Positions 1 through 11,912 of a stretch of DNA of 64,000 nucleotides are shown in pieces. The notes below the pieces were generated by a model. It saw only the letters and a program-made list of their open reading frames with translations, did not search any database and had not been told where the DNA came from. The stretch spans positions 62,001 through 126,000 of the forward strand of contig AZLU01000008.1 of assembly GCA_002224055.1 (NCBI GenBank). Reading direction: 5' to 3'. The DNA comes from Pezizomycotina sp. ARF18 (taxonomy: Eukaryota; Ascomycota). The translations under genes and the position numbers were made by a program. Position 1 is the stretch's first letter. Each line of letters begins with the position of its first letter.

Positions 1-2515
1 GCTCTTGATATGGTCTCTTACCCAGTTTTGCAATAGCCTCGTGGCCTTCTATTCCCCAATTCTACTAAACAGATGCCTAATTGCCTAATTACCTCTCATG
101 GTAGCATTGCAGTACAAGACTCGCGGCTATTTTCATGTTCACGCACAAGCCAGAGAAGGACTATTAGCTGACTAAATACGTATGGCTGTAGGTAATTCAA
201 CCAAGGAGCATACAACTAGCCCTGTGGAGATTCTAGCCTGATCTCAGGGCCATATAGGCTGATAAGTAGTATTTGTAGACCTAGCAGAGAAGTGGGAAAG
301 CCCCCATCTTCGCTCTGTTTACGCTATCTTTTGTATACCCTATGAATACTTGATTGTTTATTGCGCTTGTATTACACAAGCTACACGCACGAGTTCAGTA
401 TTTCCGTCCGATAGCAGTGCGAAACGGGCCGCGCGCTGACATATACCGAGGATGTGAAACAATTGTTAAAACATGTGGAACTATAAGGAAGCTGCTTAAT
501 GGCGTCTGAATCAAGCGTTAATCCGAACAACGAACGAGCTTGATCGAGTACACAGCTGTTCACTCGCGGGCTATAGTCTCTCCGCATTTCCTGGCTTGCC
601 CTACGGCCCCCATGTTCAGACGGTGTGTATTTGCCCCGATTTTTCGCACACGGGACCCAAGGAGAAAGAATTGGCATTGACTCGCTTCTACGGACGTTTT
701 ATTGCAAATTTTAGTAAAAGGCTTCTTTTGTGATACCGGTATGAAAAAACGACGCTCTGCTTTTCCAGAAAGAAACTGGATCAGACGTGTCATTCTCGCC
801 ATCGGTTGCCATATCCTGACATTGGATTGGCTCCTTCGCGGGATACAGATCCTTTAAATATCCTAAGTCAATTCGATGATGGCTTTTCCTTCAAAGCGGC
901 CAATTTATCGGCTGAAAGCGGCTGTACACAAATTGCATGTCAAATTTAACGACACTGCTCAGGCTTGTCCTCTCTCCGCAATTTTATTTATTTATTTATT
1001 TCTTTATTTTGTGGATGCGAACCGCCACAGAAACAGAATCTTGTAATCTTCATGGTAGTTGGAACTCCTTGGTTCGATTACCTTCGGCATTGCTTCATAA
1101 CCGTAAGAGCCTCGACGAGCAGTTATATTAAGGCTCTACGTTCGCAATTACGATTCTAGGAGAATAAAAGAGAATTCCCCTTTCATCTCTACCGCGAAGT
1201 GGATTCTCGGAGGTGACAAAGCCTCCACCCGGCATGTGAAATAGGCGGCATTTAAGTGGACCTTGTCGACGAGCATTTTTGTCTCTCGTCGATGCACCTT
1301 CGTGAGCCCGCCTTCCTGGCTCGGCTAAATTCAGGTATTGCAACGACCAGGTCCTTATAATCTTCTAATAAATATCGATGCATGTTTGTGATGGAGGAGG
1401 ATTTATATTGTTAGTATATAGTATTTTTTTGAAAGCAGGCTCCACTTTGCCGCTCTGGATCCATGTCAGGATGGACGAGTCGAGTATTTGTATCCGCCCG
1501 ATTCCCTACATGAAATCTACATTTTTTTTTTTTCTTAGCGTAAACGTATCAGGCCTATTAACGTTGTTTTTTAATATTTAACTTTTCTTTGTGAATTGTT
1601 TCAGCCTTTTTGTCAAGGAGTGTGCAACAATGACGGTGTTATATCTCCGCGGTGTTCATGGTTATTCGCCAGTTTCTTCTTCCTTCTAGTTCTTCCGAGA
1701 GAGTCTCAAAGACACATTCTCTAGCAAGGGCCTTTTATATCTGCCGAAGAGGACCTCCTGGGGCTAAATTATCCGGTTGCAATTGCAAGTTGCACAAGCT
1801 TCGAATGAAGGGATAGTGTTTAAATTCCATTCTTTCGATTTCAAAGCAGACCTTGCGAGAGACATTGAAGACCTATTTGGCGTATTGGTTTCATAAAACT
1901 CGCCTGGTAGCTGTCAGCGTAGTTCTCTGAAAGGATGAATTTTCCTCCCGGAGCCCGCCTTGGGGTATTTTAGCACAATTTGGTGTGTATCAGCATTAGT
2001 AAGGGTTCAAAGGAAAAGTTGCTTGTGCGACCGTAGATTATACGCCGAGCTAGAATCTAACGAAGTATCAGAGAGCGAAAGAAGAGTTGAATTCCGACTC
2101 CGTGAACCTACGATATACCATGCTTATGCTTTAAATTTAATTTATAAGACAAAATAGAATTTTAGGGCGGTTGATGCTAGTTTATTGGCGGATACGTATC
2201 GTCATCTTGCTATTGTTAGTGTAAAAAAAAAGTCGTTATAAAAGACTGCTCCGGTCCCACCCACGATCATAGCAGGATCCACACCCACCTGCTACTGATT
2301 GTCTCGCAGAGAAAAGGCTCCATTCTTTGTCGGATCAAAGCAAAACCCGCATTTCGACTAGCTTGCCTGTTGTTGAAATCGGGATAGTTGTCATATTTTC
2401 TATTCCCTTGTTCGTTCCCAGGATTATGCCGTCACTATTAGGACGATATTAAAGCGAGGAAAAATCTCACAACCTAACCCTTTGCCTCTTTTTCGCTAGC
2501 TGCCTCTTTTTTTTT
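1..2515. other. Intergenic region, no recognisable gene
   Basis: All open frames here are short (under 100 codons), overlap in several frames, and show no motif or splice structure. Poly-T and poly-A runs are scattered through it. The last 100 bases before 2516 become CT-rich, which fits the promoter of the P450 downstream. Confidence 0.6.
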
Positions 2516-2523
2516 TATAAATA
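2516..2523 (+). promoter_or_regulatory. TATA box of the P450 gene
   Basis: TATAAATA lies about 100 bases upstream of the P450 start codon at 2626 and follows a CT-rich tract (about 2470-2515). Position and composition are typical of a fungal core promoter. No transcript start can be seen directly. Confidence 0.5.
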
Positions 2524-2625
2524 CAGAGCACCAACCCCAACCCGGTTACTTTCCTATTATAAGGACTTTTCCAGACTTTCCCTTAAGCGCCTATAACCAA
2601 GGGAATTTATTGTTCTAAACTAGAT

Positions 2626-4268
2626 ATGGCGGTTATATCGCCCATCGTGGACCTTTCGGTCCTCTCGGGCCTCTTATACATCTTCCTCTCGACGCTTAAC
2701 AATTTTTCCGATCCAGAAATTTGGCACGCCAGCACCCAGAATGTCGGAACCCTGTTATGCTCAAAGCCAGCTTCCCCTTCGGTATCGATCTGCTGCAAGA
2801 CACCCTTCGGTCCGCCTGGAATTTCACACTGCCACGCTTCCTTCAAAAGCTCCATGAAGAGAATAACGGGACATACATGTACAGCGTTTTGGTAACTGTG
2901 ACGTATCTACAACAGAGCCTGAGAACATTCAGACTGTCCTAGCGACGAAGTTCAAGGACTACGAGCTTGGTCATCGTAATGTGATCTTCGGGCCAACTTA
3001 GGCGATGTATATTTACTACTGACGGCTCGATGTGGGAGCATTCGAGAGCATTGATGCGGCGCAGTTCGCCAGGGGACAAGTTTCAGATCTCGAGATGATC
3101 GAGCGCCATGTTCAGGATCTGTTCAGGGTGGTCAAGGCGCGCATTGACTCACGTGGCGAAATCGATCTGCAGCCTTTCTTCTTTAACTTGACTATCGACA
3201 CCGCGACGGAATTCCTCTTTGGCGAATCAGTAAATTCTCAATCGAAGGAAATAGGCGATCTTGGTTCCGGAGAAACAGAAGGCATGCGCTTCGCTGAGGC
3301 GTTCGGATTAGCGCAGATGGTCCTGATGGAACGGTTTCAACTGAAGCAGTGGGCGTGGTTACACTACCCCAAGAAGTTCCGGGAAGCGAACAAGACCTGC
3401 CACGAATTCGTAGATAAATACGTTGACAAAGCCATCGAATACCAAAAGAAGCCGAAGGCGGAGAAGGAGAATTCGAAGAAATACGTTTTCGCGGAGGCGA
3501 TTGCTGAGGTTACGCAGGACCGCAAGTTACTCCGAGACCAACTGCTAAATATTCTCCTTGCCGGCCGAGATACGACGCCTCCCTGCTCGCTTGGACGTTT
3601 TACTACCTCGCTCGACACAAACGCGTTTGGTATAAGCTCCGAGAAGAAGTAATCAAGGACTTCGGTGCTGAAGCCGACGGACAGATGCCGACTTTTGAAG
3701 CGCTAAAGCAGTGTAAGTACCTGCAGTGGACCCTGAAGAGATGTTGCGCTTGGAACCGATCGTGCCGTGGAACGGACGTAAGGCGATCAGAGACACGGTT
3801 ATCCAACCGGCGGAGGTCCCGATAAGAAGTCGCCCATTCTGATCAAGAAGGGCATGTCCGTGAATATTTACCGTTCGCGATGCACCGCAGGAAGGATCTC
3901 TGGAGAAGATGCAGAGGAGTTCAGGCCGGAAAGGTGGGGCGAGGAAAGCGTCCGGAAGGGAGAGAATAGCGCCATTGCCAACTGGAAGTATTTGCCATTT
4001 AATGGTGGACCAAGGATATGTATAGGACGTAAGTTTTGCTCTTTGAATATCGATTGACATTTCATTTTCTCTAACGATTATACATGACAGAGCAATTTGC
4101 CCTTACCGAGGCGTCGTATGTGATGGTTCGCTGCTCCAGCATTTCTCCGACATCGACGTCGCCATCGGCGAGCGCGGGTACGGCACCGATGGCAGAATCG
4201 AGCATGACGCAGGCCTCTACCATTTGGCACTCACCATGAGTATTGAAGGGGATGTAAGGTCAAGTTAA
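2626..4268 (+). CDS. Cytochrome P450, CYP52-like (alkane/fatty-acid hydroxylase type)
   Basis: Haem monooxygenase, probably ER-anchored, of the fungal clan that hydroxylates alkanes and fatty-acid omega ends. The N-terminus has a hydrophobic stretch (about residues 7-24). Then come FTTDGSMWEHSRAL and QFARGQVSDLEMIERHV (typical CYP52), the I-helix AGRDTT near 3560, the K-helix EMLRLEP near 3740, the FRPERW motif near 3925 and the haem loop FNGGPRICIG near 4000-4030. An intron (4029-4090) splits the haem loop from QFALTEASY. The reading frame is broken about seven or eight times. Most breaks are explained by one base missing from a run: CC to C before QFARGQ, GG to G after the I-helix Asp-Thr-Thr, AAA to AA before EMLRLEP. 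All catalytic motifs survive, so this is either an intact gene with assembly errors or a very recent pseudogene. Substrate is inferred from family only. Confidence 0.8.
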
Positions 4269-4957
4269 CGCCAGCTTGAGATACTTCAGTTCTTTTACTA
4301 GTGTGTGGTCGAAAAGATCAGCTATATTTCACCCCATTACGTTTAATCTTAAAACGCCTAAGCTTTCCAATTTTTGCGGTTTGTTTAGTCATTCATTTTA
4401 TGAACTTTGTACAAATTTTCGTAAGCAATTAGGCAATAGTTAGTTTAGTCATTGGGAATGATAGGATCACTTGGATGAGAGATGTGCAAAATTAATTCAG
4501 TCTCTACTCAACTCCGAAGCTGTCGCAAATAACTACTTGGTATATATCAAGAGCACGCAAGTATTTTATGGTGAGAGCTTTGTAGGCCAACAACTTTTAA
4601 CTCCCATACGGATCGTTTATCATAATAACCATTGACAGGGATTTCTAGGATATTTCATTCCTGGTTGACTTTTGCTTAGGATCCCTTCTTTGGCTTTAGA
4701 GAAGCGCATTCCTTGAGGTATCAAGGAAAGGAAGTAATTTACCCTTGTTCCTGTCCTTAAACCAGCCTGATAATATATTCGAGATGTAACTTATAAAATA
4801 AAGTAAAAATGATAAACATAATACCAGACCCTGTAGATGCTTTTCCCTGTTGAGAGGGTTGTTTTCAACAAGGAAAATCAAATATAGGCGGACAGATACT
4901 GCATAGAAGTTCAAATAACATAAATTTTCGACCTTGGGATAATTGAAAATTCAAATT
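4269..4957. other. Intergenic, convergent gene ends
   Basis: Spacer between the P450 stop and the end of coiled-coil gene A, which converge here. It is AT-rich with no convincing open frame. A 72-codon minus-strand ORF (4696-4914) is hydrophobic but has no recognisable features. Confidence 0.55.
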
Positions 4958-7558
4958 TCAAGCCTCCAGGAGATTAATATCGCCATCAATATCAGTTTCG
5001 GGTTGGAAAACTTCGCATTCCATCTGTTCACCAGGCACCTCCAGGTCCTTCCACATAGATCCCGTTGTTGCTCGGCGATAATATTGGAAGCTGGAAGTTT
5101 CTCCTGAAGTCAAACCACGTCTTATCGGTCGTCGGTTTCATATCAGGTGGTTGATTATCACAGACAATCATGTTGTCATTCGCTGTAGAGTAGGCGGGCG
5201 TGTATAGACATCGTCGTCATCAGTTCGGTTCAGGTCAGGAATGAGTTGGCTAGCAACATCGACCCATTCGTGGTGTTTTGAATCGCAGGCCTTTCAGGAA
5301 TGGCGGCGATGTCGGTGGTATCCGTAAGGTACTGCCGTGGATCGACAAGAAGGCGCTCAAGTGAACACCAGCTTTCAAGGACTCCCAAAGCCAGGGGATA
5401 TCGTCAGAGATTTTCGGTAATGGCTCTCGAGCAAAAAAGTTACACACGGACACGCTCTTACCACTCGAGCTTTCTATTTCGCTAATGGGCGAGACAGGTC
5501 TATCCGGGTACTCTGATGCAGTAATGCATGAAGACGAAACTAAGTCGCTGGCCCCTGGTTCGACTTCGGGAGGACTTTTTTTGTTGGGAGGTTCCTGGCG
5601 AGCGTTTTTCTCGCCTGTTTGTTTCTGGGAATTGGCATCTAGGGACGCAGCGCTTGAACTCACGACGGAATCGCTCTTGTCGTGATACTTATTGATTTCT
5701 CCACAGCCAACGGGGCGGTTTTGAGACCAATGTGAACCGTCCGCTTCCTGATTAGAACTTGGATACAGTCGCCCTTCTCCCCAAATGTTTCTTTGAGTAT
5801 TAGAGGAAAGAGCGTTCCTTGAACCCTGAACAGGCTTGGATCTTCTTCACCTGTGATATCCGAGCTTATCATAGTTTCCGGTTCGTATTCAAGTTCGGGA
5901 GAGCAGTCTGGTAGAAAAGCCTTAACTATCGATGAAGATAAGAGTTGCGCTTCCTTAGATAGTTCTATCGCTAGCCTAACGATCTTGGACATAGTGCGCG
6001 TTCGAGTATCTGATCGCGAGCTTGGGTGTGCAAAAGGAGCCAGAACTTCCTCAAGGAGCTGGACTACAGCTTGGCTAGTACTTTCACTTTGTTGCTGATA
6101 CACAGGATTTTGGAGGAAATGATAGAGCATATTTGCTCTCCATCGAGTCCTCCCAAGGCCTAGTTTTCACAATGTCATATTAGCTATAACTCCAGCCCTT
6201 ATACAAAAGGATCAGATGCCAAATGACCCACCAGCTGGAAAGTATGAGAGCACAAGTTCCACGGCCACGGCCAAATTGCCCTGTATACCGCAGTGACTTT
6301 CTTGGAGAATATTCTGAAGTATCACAAAGATGACGAAGTGTCTAATCCACAGTTGCACTTCTTTAGTTGCCGATACCTCTGCTGAACACGCCGGGAACGC
6401 TCGAGGACAAATTTCCGCGAGTACGGGCGGGAGTTTTGCAAGCCCGAAAATTGCTCAGGCCCACCTCTGGATGCTGGATTCCAAATCCCGAAGCCATCGT
6501 GAAAGTACGCATCGTCTTTCTCCTTGTGAAATTCGTTTTTAGAATGGGTATAGGCAATGGGTGTGGTTCAGCTTTTGGATAGCGGAGCGCAAATCGACTT
6601 CAGTTAACTTCGAAGTTTCCAGTCGTTTATCTATTTCCTTTGACGCCTCAGCCCAATATTCAATGTCGCTTTTTCGTTGTTCGGTGAAATTTTGAACCAT
6701 CTGCTCCAAATGGATTACCGTTCTTGAGACTGCTTCCAAGCTCCTGCAATTCGTTACAGTCTTTGCGGAGTTTTTGGCAGAGAGCATCGACATTGCGCTC
6801 TCGTCTCTAAGTCTCGCTAGCTCATCCTTTTTCTTTTTATTCGTTGACGATTCCAGGTCACGAAGTTTGGACTTCAACTGCTCAATTTCCTTCTTAGCGC
6901 AGATGAGCTCATCCAAATTTGTCCGGACATTTGGTAGGGTTTTTTAGCTGCTGCTGGGGGTTTCGGTCTCATCGTCACAATTCTCGGACGATTCAACCGC
7001 TTTTCTCAACGGCCCTGACTACATGTCCAACATCAAGAGACATCATTAGTCCTAGTAAGATTTGAATGGGATGCAAGCGTTGTATTTTTCCGGGCTCGGG
7101 TTTGAGAAACTGGATTTGTCATTATACGGTCTACGTACCAGTTCTTGTACACTGCCGATATCTGCTTTGCTAATAATGGGCTTCCGCTCTCGGAGGAGTC
7201 TAGAAAGGCGGTTAGTATTTAGTTGATAGATGCTTGTGGGTAGTTAATTGGCTACTTATTTGATAACAAGGCTTTCATGGGTTTCATTCCCGGATTTCAT
7301 AGAGTTTCGCGTCTGGCGGATCAACTCACCTCGTAGTGGAATCCGCAGCTACATCAGGATTCTCGCCCGGCAAAGTAGCCGATGTGTCCCTTGGTTTAGA
7401 TGTAGAGGCGACACGCATGACCCTCGGCCTTCCTCCAGACATCTGTATAACCGCACGAGATCCTAGAATCTTGCTCTGTTGAGAAGACGTCGCTTGTCCT
7501 ACTTGCTCCTCTTCTGAGACGGTTTCCCAAGTCCTTTTAGTACACCGGCGGACGTCAT
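4958..7558 (-). CDS. Coiled-coil protein, copy A (partner of Hsp70-like A)
   Basis: Function unknown. Read on the minus strand from ATG at 7558: a Ser/Thr-rich, probably disordered N-terminus to an intron near 7330-7200 (GTGAGT donor, CTAAC branch site, CTAG acceptor). Next come RLLRERKPIISKADIGSVQE, a charged coiled coil (about 6916-6550), and a conserved block EFHKEKDDAYFHDGF near 6520. After the next intron lies a C-terminal block containing FLQNPVYQQQ and MSKIVRLAIELSKEAQLL (6130-5660). The tail is Pro/Ser-rich and ends EVFQPETDIDGDINLLEA. The EKDDxYF block and the LQNP block match copy B at 11913-14115, which confirms homology despite several frame breaks. It is transcribed away from Hsp70-like A across about 880 bases. 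It has no enzyme motif; a scaffold or adaptor role is a guess. Confidence 0.6.
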
Positions 7559-8434
7559 GATCTTCTAAACTTAAACTTCTTGTAAAAATAAAATTGATGT
7601 AATCTAGTATACAGCAATACCCCTTTGGTCCTTGGTGAATGAGGTTATCCAGACAGAAGCAGGCAAAGAATCGTTCTAAGAAAAGTGAATGAAGCTCATG
7701 GGAGTCAAGAGCTTAATTTTGTGTAGAGCTATGACTGATGGAGACACGCATAAGAATACTTCCACTAGTGTCTCGGCCTCTATACGGAATTGTGACGTTC
7801 AAACAGCAAATACAGAACTAGCCAGAGTAACAGCAACATTTCTGGAGCATTCCAGAGCTTGACATTCAAAATAAGTCTCAATAAAAAATAGTGGACGTTG
7901 CCACAATTGCAACTGAATACACTAGCAAAGTTCGGGACGCATAGAAAGTTCTTAGTAATTCAATCATGACTTAAGTAGTGTTTGCCGTCCTTTGCGGAAC
8001 GTTATGGTGCAGATGGGAATATCCCTGAAGCCCCTTCCTTTCTTCTTTTGCTTGCGCATTCGCCCGTCTATATACTATTTACAACTTCACACATTAACCC
8101 ATTTTCTTGAACAATAGAGGAAAACCAAGAAGTTACAAGGGTAGCAAGTCTGAGTCAAGGCTGGAAATCGCACTCACTAGCGGTTTCCTTAGCTAGCTTA
8201 GATCATACTGCTTTTAACGACGGAATTCCCCTTGTATCTCTAGAGATTCCTTCTATGTTTTCTCACTTTATACGACACACCACCTTAAAGCACGTTTAGC
8301 ATTTCAACTGATCCATCTTTCCCATTCATCAACAGACCAACGTTTTTCTAATAACAATATCGCAAACCTCCATCATCACGTTCAAAAACAGTAGGGAATC
8401 TACAGTTTCAAATATCTTTTAGGACGCAACTATC
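7559..8434. promoter_or_regulatory. Shared divergent promoter region A
   Basis: About 880 bases separate the start codons of coiled-coil gene A (-) and Hsp70-like A (+). No gene is seen inside. A heat-shock-element-like array lies at 7840-7857. The matching layout in copy B suggests shared regulation of each pair, which is an inference. Confidence 0.45.
7840..7857 (+). promoter_or_regulatory. Heat-shock-element-like array
   Basis: TTCTGGAGCATTCCAGAG can be read as four alternating 5-base units: TTC, GAG, TTC, GAG. This is close to the HSF consensus nTTCnnGAAn, with G for the last A in two units. It also forms an inverted repeat (TCTGGA, 4-base gap, TCCAGA). Plausible HSF site; chance occurrence is possible. 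Confidence 0.35.
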
Positions 8435-11135
8435 ATGTCCGATTCCGAGGCTGCCAATGAGGAGTCGTCCCAACAAAGGCCGCTCCCTGTAGCGCACAGC
8501 GACTCGCCGGCTCTAGTGATCGATATCGATTTCGGTACCACCTATTCTGGTATTTCTTGGTAATCTAAACCTCAACTCAATATATAGACCAGATAGACTA
8601 CGGCTGACATTACATAGGCACTTACCGCGGCGCCAAATAACATCTACCTCATAAAGTCCTGGCCGGGAATGGATGGTCGCTCTTTCGAAAAGGTGCCTTC
8701 AGAGATACACTATCAAAGGAACTCCAGGGTTGATGAAGAAGACTTCAAATTTGAGTGGGGATTCAAAGCAAACAAGGAGGAAGATCGTATTAAATGGATC
8801 AAACTTCTCCTCGATCCTTCTCAAAACGCGAAAGTCGAGGGCTTGAGCCATTTCACGGACCGAGCTTACAGCGCATCCCGAGGGGATGACAGCTTGTGAT
8901 GTCTTGTTGATTTCCTTTCAAGCGCTTCATGACCACCTTAAATATGAAATCGGTAGAAAGTTCGGCCAGGACTTCTTCGAAGTCATGCCCATGCAATATG
9001 TTTTTACCGTTCCCGCCGTATGTATTCGTACCTTACTATACATTAAATTAGTCCTTACTCACTTCCATAGATATGGAGCGATAAAGCGAAAGCACTCACC
9101 CAAAAGGCCGCCAAAAGCTGCTGGATTTCTCTCATCGGATAGCGATGACCTCCTTTTGGTCCGGAACCGGAGGCAGCACCCTGTGCTGCCTAAAAACCAT
9201 CCAACCAAACAACATTAAAGTGAGTTCTCAAACCTCCGACATGGAATAATCTAGAACCAAGAATATTTCTTATCCTAATCTTAACTTTCGCAAGTTCTGA
9301 CAATTTGTTGTTGTGGATTGGTGGTGGCGGAACGGTTGTGCGTATTGCATCAAGCTCCATACCTATCATCTATGCAATATTGGACTCCTAATACTCTTTG
9401 AATTTCTAGGATCTCATTGCTACGAGATCTGAGGCTGAGCTACCATGGAAGTTCGTGAGGCGGTTGTTGGTGATGGTACCGCTTCGATCCTTCAGATGAT
9501 CAAAGCTTGTTCTATACGACTAACGTAGGACGAGCGTTCATAGGTGATCTCTGCGGGTCGGTTATCATCAATACTCTGTTTGAAAACCGTTTTAATGAAA
9601 AATATTGGTAGAGATACGTACGTAATACTCAAACATCTCGAAGTTCCTTCATTTCCCTTTGTCCTTCATTTCCCTTTGTCCTTCTTTTCTCCCCCACTCC
9701 ATATGTTCTTCGCTCCTATATAAAGTGATCGAAGATATCATCACTAAAATAAAGTGCCATTAGCTTTGCGAAACTCAAGCCGGGGTGCCGTCAGTTGGCC
9801 CTGAACTACTTCGACGAGAACGTGAAGAGAAACTTTCCGACGACGAAGACCGGGAGGCTTTCCCGATTCCCCTTCCAGGTGTTCCAGATAATCCTGACGC
9901 CGGAATTCTTGACGGATTCTTCATCTTAACAAGGTAAATAATTGTTGCTAGCTTCAATTCCAACAATGGTGGAAAAGTAGAAAGAATAATACGACTTAAA
10001 ATGTAAAAATATATATATCAAGGTGAACATTACCAATTGCTCTTTCATGATCTCTGGATGATTTCTCCGGCGCTAAAAGGGACGACCTGCGCGAGATCTT
10101 CCGACCAGTTTTAGAACGCATTGAAAAGTTCATTAAGAGCCAGTGTAAATCAATTCAGGATGGCGGTTGGAACGCCGCGGTAAGTATTCACTTGCTACCA
10201 CTGTCGAAAGAACAATTATAGCAAGATATACTAGTGCTGACAAGGTGTCAATTCTATAAGGGCATTCGACCTGTCGGGGGTTTTGGCTCTTCCCAATACT
10301 TCTTGAAATATTTCAAGGCCTGGGCGGAGGAAAACGGAAATATGAAGGTTCTCCAGCCCCGGATGCGTAAGTATACAGGACCAGTGTTGAGCAGACCTTC
10401 AAGCACCTTGACCTAATTTCTCATACGCCTAGATGGAGCTCGATCGTTCGTGGCGCAGTCATGGCAGGTCTGCAGCATGACAAGGACGTTGTCAAGACCC
10501 GTCTCGCTCGTCGCTATTATGGCACGTCTTTCCAGGAACTGTTCGTTCAAGGGCTTCATCCAGAGAATACAAAATTTGGAGCCCTTACCAGAAGCAGTGG
10601 TTCTGTGACAAAAGAATGCGCTGGTTCATCCAGAAGGTATAATTAAAATGCTAGCTTAACAAGTAAACTATTTATCTAAAAGAACACTTGGATGCTAAGT
10701 TGAATCGATTTTTTATAGGGAGACCAGATCGCAGAGCATAACCACTTGAACATGGATTCTACACCGAATTTACATCCAGCGTTTTTGAATCTCCGTGGTT
10801 GAGGAACTCCCATGCCACTTTGTACGCATACGATGGGGACGCTCCGCCAAGCTTCACAGACTCGCCCGGTAAGTAGAAACGTTCACAACCACAGGCAGTC
10901 TAGAGTATTAGCCAATAGGTGCTAAAATATGACAGGTGTTTACAAGGTCACCGAAATGACGACCGATCTTTCTAAGGCTCCCGACTCTTCATGGCTTAAG
11001 AGGAACTACGGCGAGGAAGAAGACGTGATGACGCTTGACTACGACCTCCGCATGATCCTCCGTGGTGCTATGCTGAGCTTCGAACTTAGGTGCGAAGGCA
11101 AACAATACGGCTACGTCACCACCAAGTTTGAGTGA
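8435..11135 (+). CDS. HSPA12-like Hsp70-family ATPase, copy A
   Basis: Divergent Hsp70/actin-fold ATPase of the HSPA12-like group common in filamentous fungi, probably cytosolic. Exon 1 begins MSDSEAANEE and carries the phosphate-1 motif IDFGTTYSG (about residue 30). Later exons give KVPSEIHY, EWGFKA, KWIKLLLD, AGFLSSDSDD, DDLREIFRPVLERI (10080-10179), VGGFGSSQYFLKYF (adenosine motif), WSSIVRGAV, LARRYYGTSF and a C-terminus ending VTTKFE. Exon order and intron positions mirror copy B. There are about ten frame breaks, most explained by one base lost from a run (TTTT to TTT before SDDED, CCCCC to CCCC before PDA, AAA to AA before YKIW, GG to G at the first donor). The canonical Hsp70 substrate-binding domain is absent, as is normal for this group. 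Intact gene with assembly errors, or a decaying paralogue. Confidence 0.75.
9650..9683 (+). repeat. 17-base tandem repeat, two copies, in an Hsp70-A intron
   Basis: CATTTCCCTTTGTCCTT occurs twice head to tail (9650-9666 and 9667-9683) inside a long intron of Hsp70-like A. Probably replication slippage in a pyrimidine-rich intron. Confidence 0.7.
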
Positions 11136-11912
11136 GCTGTTTATTGTTGCCGCTTAACTCAGAAAGCATGCCCGTATTCCTATCGATTGCTATTCTCACA
11201 AGGGAGAAACAAAATGGATTTGCGGAAATGGGGGAGAAACTTTTCATTGGAGATTGGAATAAAGGAAAATTATACCTAGGATTTATAAAGAACGCTGCCA
11301 TTTCTTCATTTAATTCAGTGAAAGGCGGAACGTATGGAATAAATACCCAGAGCACGAATGGAAGCATGGCATTTTATTCGTATCGCAGTTTAAAATTTAG
11401 AAAGAAAAAGTATTGAATTTCTGTTTAATTTTGACAATAGTGAGGATATTTTATAGGCTATGGCCACGATGATCGTATTGAAATTTATAGTGACTCTACG
11501 ATAGAATTCGACTAACTCCCGAATACTTATACGGCTCTCTCGATCGCTTTATTGTAGAATTATTTGGCGAGATTCTCTTATACGCTGTCGCCCGATGTAT
11601 CTGGCACTTTATGCGAGAGGATAGTTCAGGCCTGGAATAAGTTATCCAGCGAGAATTTCTTTGTTAATTCCCCGCCGCATGCAGATAAACATAATTTGAA
11701 AAAAAAAAAAAAAGCCACATATACACATAGACACACAGAGGTTCGCAAAATCTTATACCAATTTTCCATAGTATCATGATAGTGTGGATGGAAATAAGAC
11801 GTCTCATTAGGAAGCAAAGGATACTAATGATATCCAAGTAGGTTTTTTCTTTAATCTAGGTCTAGAGAAGTACGAAATGTGAGGGAAGTTTCTACAACCA
11901 CCCGATCACTAA
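11136..11912. other. Convergent intergenic spacer between pair A and pair B
   Basis: Lies between the stop of Hsp70-like A (+) and the end of coiled-coil gene B (-). It includes an A-run near 11700-11713 and short unsupported frames only. No transposon ends or target-site repeats were found that would explain the duplication. Confidence 0.5.

Noticed and set aside
1071-1082. GGTTCGATTACC resembling a tRNA B box (also GGTTCGATT near 54630)
   Set aside because: No matching A box or cloverleaf stems at the right distance in either place.
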